A stretch of DNA of 36,640 bases from Verrucomicrobiota bacterium (lineage in GTDB: Bacteria; Verrucomicrobiota; Verrucomicrobiia; JABWAM01): the NCBI GenBank assembly GCA_016198745.1, contig JACQHZ010000411.1:1-36640 (forward strand), given 5' to 3'. Position 1 is the stretch's first letter, and each line of letters begins with the position of its first letter. Below the pieces are notes generated by a model. It searched no databases and was not told where the DNA came from. It saw only the letters and a list, made by a program, of their open reading frames with translations. The position numbers were made by a program, and so were the translations under genes. Shown here one piece after another: positions 32,842 to 36,640 of this stretch.

Positions 32842-33873
32842 ATGACTGATCTCGGTTCATTTCTCAGTGCCAATCCCTGGGCGGTTGCCTTGCTGAAGAT
32901 CGCCGTGGTGATCGGCTGCATGCTCGGCGTCATCGCCTACACCGTGCTCGCGGAAAGGCGGATTTGCGCCTTCATCCAGGACCGGCTTGGCCCCAACCGC
33001 GTGGGGCCGTTCGGATTGTTCCAGCCGATCGCGGACGGGATGAAATTCCTTTTCAAGGAGAACGTGCTCCCGGCGCACGTCAACAAGCTCTACTACATCC
33101 TTGCGCCGACCATCGCCATGATCCCCGCCCTGCTGGCCTTCGCGGTGATTCCGTTCGGCAGCCGGTTGCACGGCGAGCCGATGGTGATCGCCGATCTCAA
33201 TGTGGGCGTGCTCTGGGTTTTTTCCATCGCCTCGCTGGGCGTCTATGGCATTGTCCTGGCAGGGTGGGCGTCCAATTCAAAATACCCGTTTCTCGGCGGC
33301 ATCCGTTCCTCGGCGCAGATGATCTCGTATGAGATCGCGATGGGCATGAGCGTGATCGGCGTCTTCATGCTGGTGGGGTCGCTGAACCTGACGCGCGTGG
33401 TGGAGTATCAAAGCGGCCTCTGGCTTTTCTTCAAGCAACCGCTGGGATTTCTGATCTTCATGGTGGCTGCGTTTGCGGAAACCAACCGGTTGCCGTTCGA
33501 CCTGCCTGAGAGCGAACAGGAACTGGTCTCGGGCTATCACACCGAGTACGGCTCGATGAAGTTCGCTCTCTTTTTCCTCGCTGAATACGCCAACCTGATC
33601 ACCGCCTCGGCTCTCATGGTGACCTTGTTTTTCGGAGGCTGGCAGGCGCCGTTCTTCGACCTGAGCCGCCTCAGCCCCTGCGTGGCAGGCGTGCTGCACA
33701 TCATTTGCTTTGCTTTCAAGATGCTGATTTTCATGCTCCTGTTCATCTGGACGCGATGGATGCTGCCCCGGTTCCGCTACGACCAGTTGATGGACCTTGG
33801 ATGGAAGGTGTTCGTGCCGCTCGCCCTGCTCAACATCCTCATCACGGGCCTGGTCATCGCCTTTCAGACATGA
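32842..33873 (+). CDS. nuoH: NADH-quinone oxidoreductase subunit H
   Basis: This 343-residue membrane subunit forms the quinone-binding junction between the two arms of complex I. About eight hydrophobic helices are visible, with the conserved ERRICAFIQDRLGPNRVGPF loop and the matrix-side AFAETNRLPFDLPESEQELV plus GYHTEYGSMKFALFFLAEY, the classic NuoH signature. ATG 32842 is preceded by a Rex operator 64 bp upstream. The gene is whole and normal in length. The following nuoI is separated by 153 bp of repeat-rich spacer, so distal genes may use the same transcript with hairpins in between. Confidence 0.97.
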   Translation: MTDLGSFLSANPWAVALLKIAVVIGCMLGVIAYTVLAERRICAFIQDRLGPNRVGPFGLFQPIADGMKFLFKENVLPAHVNKLYYILAPTIAMIPALLAFAVIPFGSRLHGEPMVIADLNVGVLWVFSIASLGVYGIVLAGWASNSKYPFLGGIRSSAQMISYEIAMGMSVIGVFMLVGSLNLTRVVEYQSGLWLFFKQPLGFLIFMVAAFAETNRLPFDLPESEQELVSGYHTEYGSMKFALFFLAEYANLITASALMVTLFFGGWQAPFFDLSRLSPCVAGVLHIICFAFKMLIFMLLFIWTRWMLPRFRYDQLMDLGWKVFVPLALLNILITGLVIAFQT

Positions 33874-33881
33874 GGAAGAGT

Positions 33882-34020
33882 GAGAAGTTTAAAATGAGAA
33901 ATTAGAAGTTGGAAACACAAGCCAGATGCAAGAATGGTGACTTAAATTTCTAACTTCTCATTTTTCATTTCTAATTTACTATGACTTGAATTTTTAACTT
34001 CTCATTTTTCATTTCTAATT
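33882..34020. repeat. AT-rich direct and inverted repeats between nuoH and nuoI
   Basis: A 26-bp word starting TAACTTCTCATTTTTCATTT occurs at 33951-33976 and exactly again at 33995-34020, 44 bp apart. An imperfect inverted copy (AAGTTTAAAATGAGAAATTA) lies at 33886-33910. The GC content is far below that of the flanking genes. The RNA could fold into a long stem. It directly abuts the nuoI start. Confidence 0.85.
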
Positions 34021-34026
34021 GACCTC

Positions 34027-34554
34027 ATGCCTCTCGTTGTTCAACGCCGCGAACTGACCCTTTGGGAGCAACTCTATTTCCCCGCGCTCCTGGCGGGGTT
34101 CGCCATCACGCTTCGACATTTTTTCATGACCCTTTTCGGCGACCGGCGGAAAAAGGTCACGCTGGAATATCCCGAAGAGAAATGGCCGGTGCCGCGCGGG
34201 TACCGCGGGGCGCCGACGCTGGTTCGCGACCAGGAGGGGCGCGAGAAATGCGTGGCATGCCAGTTGTGCGAGTTCGTCTGCCCGCCCCGCGCCATCACCA
34301 TCCAGCCGGGAGAGTTGCCGTCCGACGCCAAAAACAGCAAGATCGAGAAATTTCCGGAGAAGTTTCAAATCAACATGCTGCGCTGCATTTACTGCGGCTT
34401 TTGCGAGGAGGTCTGTCCCGAACAGGCAATCTTCCTGCAGCAGGAATACTCGCTGACCGGCTACAGCCGTGAGGAGTTGATTCACGACAAGCAAAAACTC
34501 TTCGAACTCGGCGGCGTGATGGAGGACAAAATTTTCAAGTGGAAAAACAAATGA
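34027..34554 (+). CDS. nuoI: NADH-quinone oxidoreductase subunit I
   Basis: This 175-residue subunit holds the two 4Fe-4S clusters N6a and N6b. Both ligand sets are complete: Cys75, 78, 81, 85 (CVACQLCEFVC) and Cys120, 123, 126, 130 (CIYCGFCEEVC). The N-terminal LYFPALLAGFAITLRHFF is the membrane-associated helix. ATG 34027 follows the repeat spacer with no clear Shine-Dalgarno; its position is supported by family length. nuoJ lies 249 bp downstream across a second repeat spacer. Confidence 0.96.
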   Translation: MPLVVQRRELTLWEQLYFPALLAGFAITLRHFFMTLFGDRRKKVTLEYPEEKWPVPRGYRGAPTLVRDQEGREKCVACQLCEFVCPPRAITIQPGELPSDAKNSKIEKFPEKFQINMLRCIYCGFCEEVCPEQAIFLQQEYSLTGYSREELIHDKQKLFELGGVMEDKIFKWKNK

Positions 34555-34803
34555 GGGGGATGAGGAAGGGGTGATTAAGAGGATTAGGGGCGGGCAAGGG
34601 TGAGTAAGGGAAATGCAAGCTGCTTGTTCAATTAGCCGTTATTTTATGCAGGAAATAAATATTTGCATGGATTGAATTTTTTATTTTCTTGTGGCTGATT
34701 GATCATCTGCCCTCTTAATCACCCTTCATCGCCCTTCATTCCCCCTAATCACCCCTTCTCGCCCTTCATTTCCCCTAATCCCCCCTTTCTCATCACCCTT
34801 TCC
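34555..34803. repeat. GA-rich/TC-rich inverted-repeat spacer between nuoI and nuoJ
   Basis: The left arm (about 34556-34615) is purine-rich with GGGGTGATTAAGAGGATTAG; the right arm (about 34711-34800) is pyrimidine-rich and repeats CCCTTCATCGCCC, CCCTTCATT and CCCCTAATC words. They are largely complementary, so a long hairpin is possible, around an AT-rich centre with AAATAAATATTTGCATGG. No gene is seen. A longer reading of nuoJ would start in this repeat and is not credible. Confidence 0.8.
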
Positions 34804-35301
34804 ATGGAAAACGCCCTTTTTTATTTTTTTAGCGGCGCGATGCTGTTTTTCGGGTTGATGACCATCACCAGCCGGAATCCGGTGAATTCCGCGATGTTTC
34901 TGGTGCTCGTCTTTTTCTTCATGGCCGGCCTTTTTGTGTTGCTGCACGCCTTCTTTCTGGCGGCGGTGCAGGTGCTGGTCTATGCGGGCGCCATCATGGT
35001 GCTCTTCCTTTTCGTCATCATGCTGCTGAATGCGGCGGATGAGGAGAAACGGCGGAGGCACTGGCTGGGGGTGATTGCGTCAGCCGTGGTGGTCGGGCTG
35101 CTGGTCTTCGAGTTTGGGTTCGTTCTTTGGAGCGGCAACCTGGACACCGTCCTGCCGTCGTTGGACGCCGTGGGGCAGACCGAGGCCGTGGGCCGGTTGC
35201 TTTTTTCGAGCTACCTGTTGCCGTTTGAAATCGTCAGCGTGCTGCTGCTGGCGGCCATGATCGGCGTGATCATCCTTGGCGGAAAGGAGAAAAAAGCATG
35301 A
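34804..35301 (+). CDS. nuoJ: NADH-quinone oxidoreductase subunit J
   Basis: This 165-residue membrane subunit of complex I has five hydrophobic helices. The conserved helix-3 region is AAVQVLVYAGAIMVLFLFVIM, with the pi-bulge LVYAGAI. ATG 34804 (MENALFYFFSGAMLFFG) is chosen because the upstream frame is repeat spacer. The stop overlaps the nuoK ATG by four bases (ATGA). Length is normal. Confidence 0.96.
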   Translation: MENALFYFFSGAMLFFGLMTITSRNPVNSAMFLVLVFFFMAGLFVLLHAFFLAAVQVLVYAGAIMVLFLFVIMLLNAADEEKRRRHWLGVIASAVVVGLLVFEFGFVLWSGNLDTVLPSLDAVGQTEAVGRLLFSSYLLPFEIVSVLLLAAMIGVIILGGKEKKA

Positions 35302-35600
35302 TTCCTCTGGAACATTATGTGCTGGTCAGCGCCGGGCTTTTCATCCTGGGGATCGCGGGGGTGATCCTTCGCCGCAATGCATTGATCATTTACATGTCGT
35401 TGGAGATGATCCTCAACGCATCCAATCTCGCCATGGTCGCCTTCTCGCGTTACCACGGCAATCTCGACGGCCAGATTTTCGTTTTCTTCACCATCGCGGT
35501 TGCGGCGGCCGAGGTGGCCGTCGGCCTGGCAATCATCGCGGCGCTTTTCCGCGTCAAACAAACCGTGCGAGTGAGCGACCTGAGCGCGCTCAAGTTATGA
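35298..35600 (+). CDS. nuoK: NADH-quinone oxidoreductase subunit K
   Basis: This 100-residue, three-helix subunit is of standard length. The conserved membrane Glu residues of the proton path lie in NALIIYMSLEMILNASNLAM and FTIAVAAAEVAVGLAIIAAL. It overlaps nuoJ by ATGA. In most clusters nuoL follows; here a DUF1573 gene follows after 102 bp, so nuoL, M and N must be elsewhere or beyond the window. Confidence 0.96.
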   Translation: MIPLEHYVLVSAGLFILGIAGVILRRNALIIYMSLEMILNASNLAMVAFSRYHGNLDGQIFVFFTIAVAAAEVAVGLAIIAALFRVKQTVRVSDLSALKL

Positions 35601-35702
35601 ATGGGGAACCAGGAATTGCGAATTGCGGAAAACCCGTCCGATCTTGCAGATGCGTGACGGACAAGGGGGAGGCATTTGGGATGATTTGAGCCGGTTGACG
35701 AT

Positions 35703-36179
35703 ATGTTTTCCGTGCCATTATCCTTGAGCGTTCGTGTCCTGGGGGTGTTGATCCTCCTTTTCGGTCCATCCCCCAGCGGATGGGCGCAATTGAAGTGGGA
35801 CAACCGCGTGCTGGAGTTTCATCCCCCGGCCCAGGAAACCAACGTGGTGGCGAACTTCACTTTCAAGAACACCGGCAAATATCCGGTGACCATCCGTTCG
35901 GTCAAGAGTTCATGCAGCAGTTGCACGACCACATCCCTGGAAAAGAAGGTCTATCCACCGGGCGAGAAGGGAAAACTCGCCGTCGGCTTCAGTTTGGGCG
36001 ACCGAGTTGGATTGCAGGAAAAGGAGGTCATGATTCAGACCGATGACCCGGCTGAATCCACCGTCATGCTCACGATGAAGGTTCATATTCTGGAAACCCT
36101 TCGAATCACCCCCGCTTTCGTTTTCTGGCAGGTCGGAGAGAAAACGTCCGTGAAAACAATGACCCTCAAGGTGAATTAG
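35703..36179 (+). CDS. DUF1573-domain secreted protein
   Basis: This 158-residue protein begins with a signal peptide (VRVLGVLILLFGPSPSGWAQ) and continues as a single Ig-like beta-sandwich. The DUF1573 features are VVANFTFKNTGKYPVTI, a cysteine cluster VKSSCSSCTTT, then the YPPGEKGKLAVGF and IQTDDP segments. The function of DUF1573 proteins is unknown; many are periplasmic. It lies downstream of nuoK on the same strand, so it may be in the same transcript, but no role in complex I is implied. The gene ends 20 bp before an IS fragment. Confidence 0.85.
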   Translation: MFSVPLSLSVRVLGVLILLFGPSPSGWAQLKWDNRVLEFHPPAQETNVVANFTFKNTGKYPVTIRSVKSSCSSCTTTSLEKKVYPPGEKGKLAVGFSLGDRVGLQEKEVMIQTDDPAESTVMLTMKVHILETLRITPAFVFWQVGEKTSVKTMTLKVN

Positions 36180-36199
36180 GGGTCAGTCCGGAATGGCGC

Positions 36200-36505
36200 T
36201 TAAATAAGAGGTGCGGGTGATTTGCGATATTTGTTTCGATGTGGGATTTCGCGCATGAGGTGACGAGGTCGAGTCAAGTACTGGTAGGGTTTGGGGCGGC
36301 GTTTAACACAGCGCGGTTCCTTGCGGTTGGGGCGATGAGGAGGTTGATCGGCAGCCATGATGCTGAGGAGCTGGGTTATGAGAGCTTTTCGTTTTTTGCC
36401 TTTGGCGCGATGAATCAGGCCGCTCCAGTGGCGCAAGGTATCGATGGTGCCTTTGAAGCTGATTCTTGGCAAAGGCACCTGACCGGTCACCGCCGCTTGC
36501 AGCAT
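36200..36505 (-). pseudogene. C-terminal fragment of an IS4-type transposase
   Basis: About 100 residues read as the end of an IS4-family transposase: LQAAVTGQVPLPRISFKGTI, DTLRHWSGLIH, and a basic tail with KRRPKPYQYLTRPRH. The frame stays open to the window edge (36640), but residues before LQAAV do not look like the family's catalytic part, so a truncation near 36510 is likely. The insertion lies beyond nuoK and the DUF1573 gene. It may mark the event that separated the cluster from nuoL-N. Confidence 0.65.
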
Positions 36506-36640
36506 CAGAAAGCGATTGAGACTCGACTTGGAAATTGATGGAGAAGCGGGCGTTTTTTTGCACGGATAACGAGGGAGAGAGGGTGTTTTCCCTCGGTTAT
36601 CGTGACGTTCGGGAAGAAGGAAGAGAGCCCCCGCAGAGCT

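Noticed and set aside
32654-32860. The upstream extension of the Res-like frame to 32860
   Set aside because: It crosses the Rex operator and the nuoH promoter region and shows no family-like sequence.
34699-34803. A longer nuoJ starting in the CCCTTCATT repeats
   Set aside because: The extra 35 residues are translated repeat, rich in Pro, Phe and Ser. ATG 34804 gives the normal NuoJ N terminus.

Overview
The window reads as a chromosomal piece of a GC-rich, Gram-negative-type bacterium of the PVC group, most likely Verrucomicrobiota (Limisphaerales/Pedosphaeraceae-like). This is inferred from the short NuoG, the pseudopilin next to glycoside hydrolases, the UroD-like/DUF4450-like/GH95-like gene set, and the several families of word-like intergenic repeats. 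It rests on recognition of families, not on a search.

Region 1 (1-8.8 kb, all on the minus strand) is a complete type I-C CRISPR-Cas locus: cas3, cas5, cas8c, cas7, cas4, cas1, cas2 and the leader end of an array that runs off the left edge. A nucleotidyltransferase/HEPN (MNT-HEPN) toxin-antitoxin-type pair sits inside the operon, between cas7 and cas4.

Region 2 (9-23.3 kb) is a carbohydrate-utilisation locus. It holds a UroD-like (MtaA/CmuA-type) methyltransferase, a DUF4450-like (alpha/alpha)6 protein, a 1.5-kb-residue GH42-like multidomain secreted enzyme, a GntR/LacI-type regulator and a GH95-like enzyme. The regulator is translated in one frame with a C-terminal type IV pseudopilin (DUF1559-like), with no usable start codon at the junction.

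Region 3 (23.4-26 kb) is housekeeping: coaE and rpe on the minus strand, then a heptose-1-phosphate adenylyltransferase (rfaE2-like) on the plus strand. The 5' end of this last gene is duplicated around a two-gene cassette of unknown function.

Region 4 (26-36 kb) is the respiratory complex I cluster: nuoG, then nuoH-I-J-K. It is split by a 4.9-kb minus-strand island of decayed defence and stress genes. These are N- and C-terminal stubs of a type III restriction-modification system, a KilA-N protein, a zinc-ribbon protein, a PRTase-GNAT fusion and a frameshifted PIN toxin with its partner. Perfect Rex operators (TTGTGAA-N4-TTCACAA) stand in front of both nuoG and nuoH, so the two halves of the cluster probably still share NADH/NAD+-responsive control. 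After nuoK come a DUF1573 protein and an IS4-type transposase fragment instead of nuoL within the window.

No tRNA, rRNA or integrase gene was recognised.
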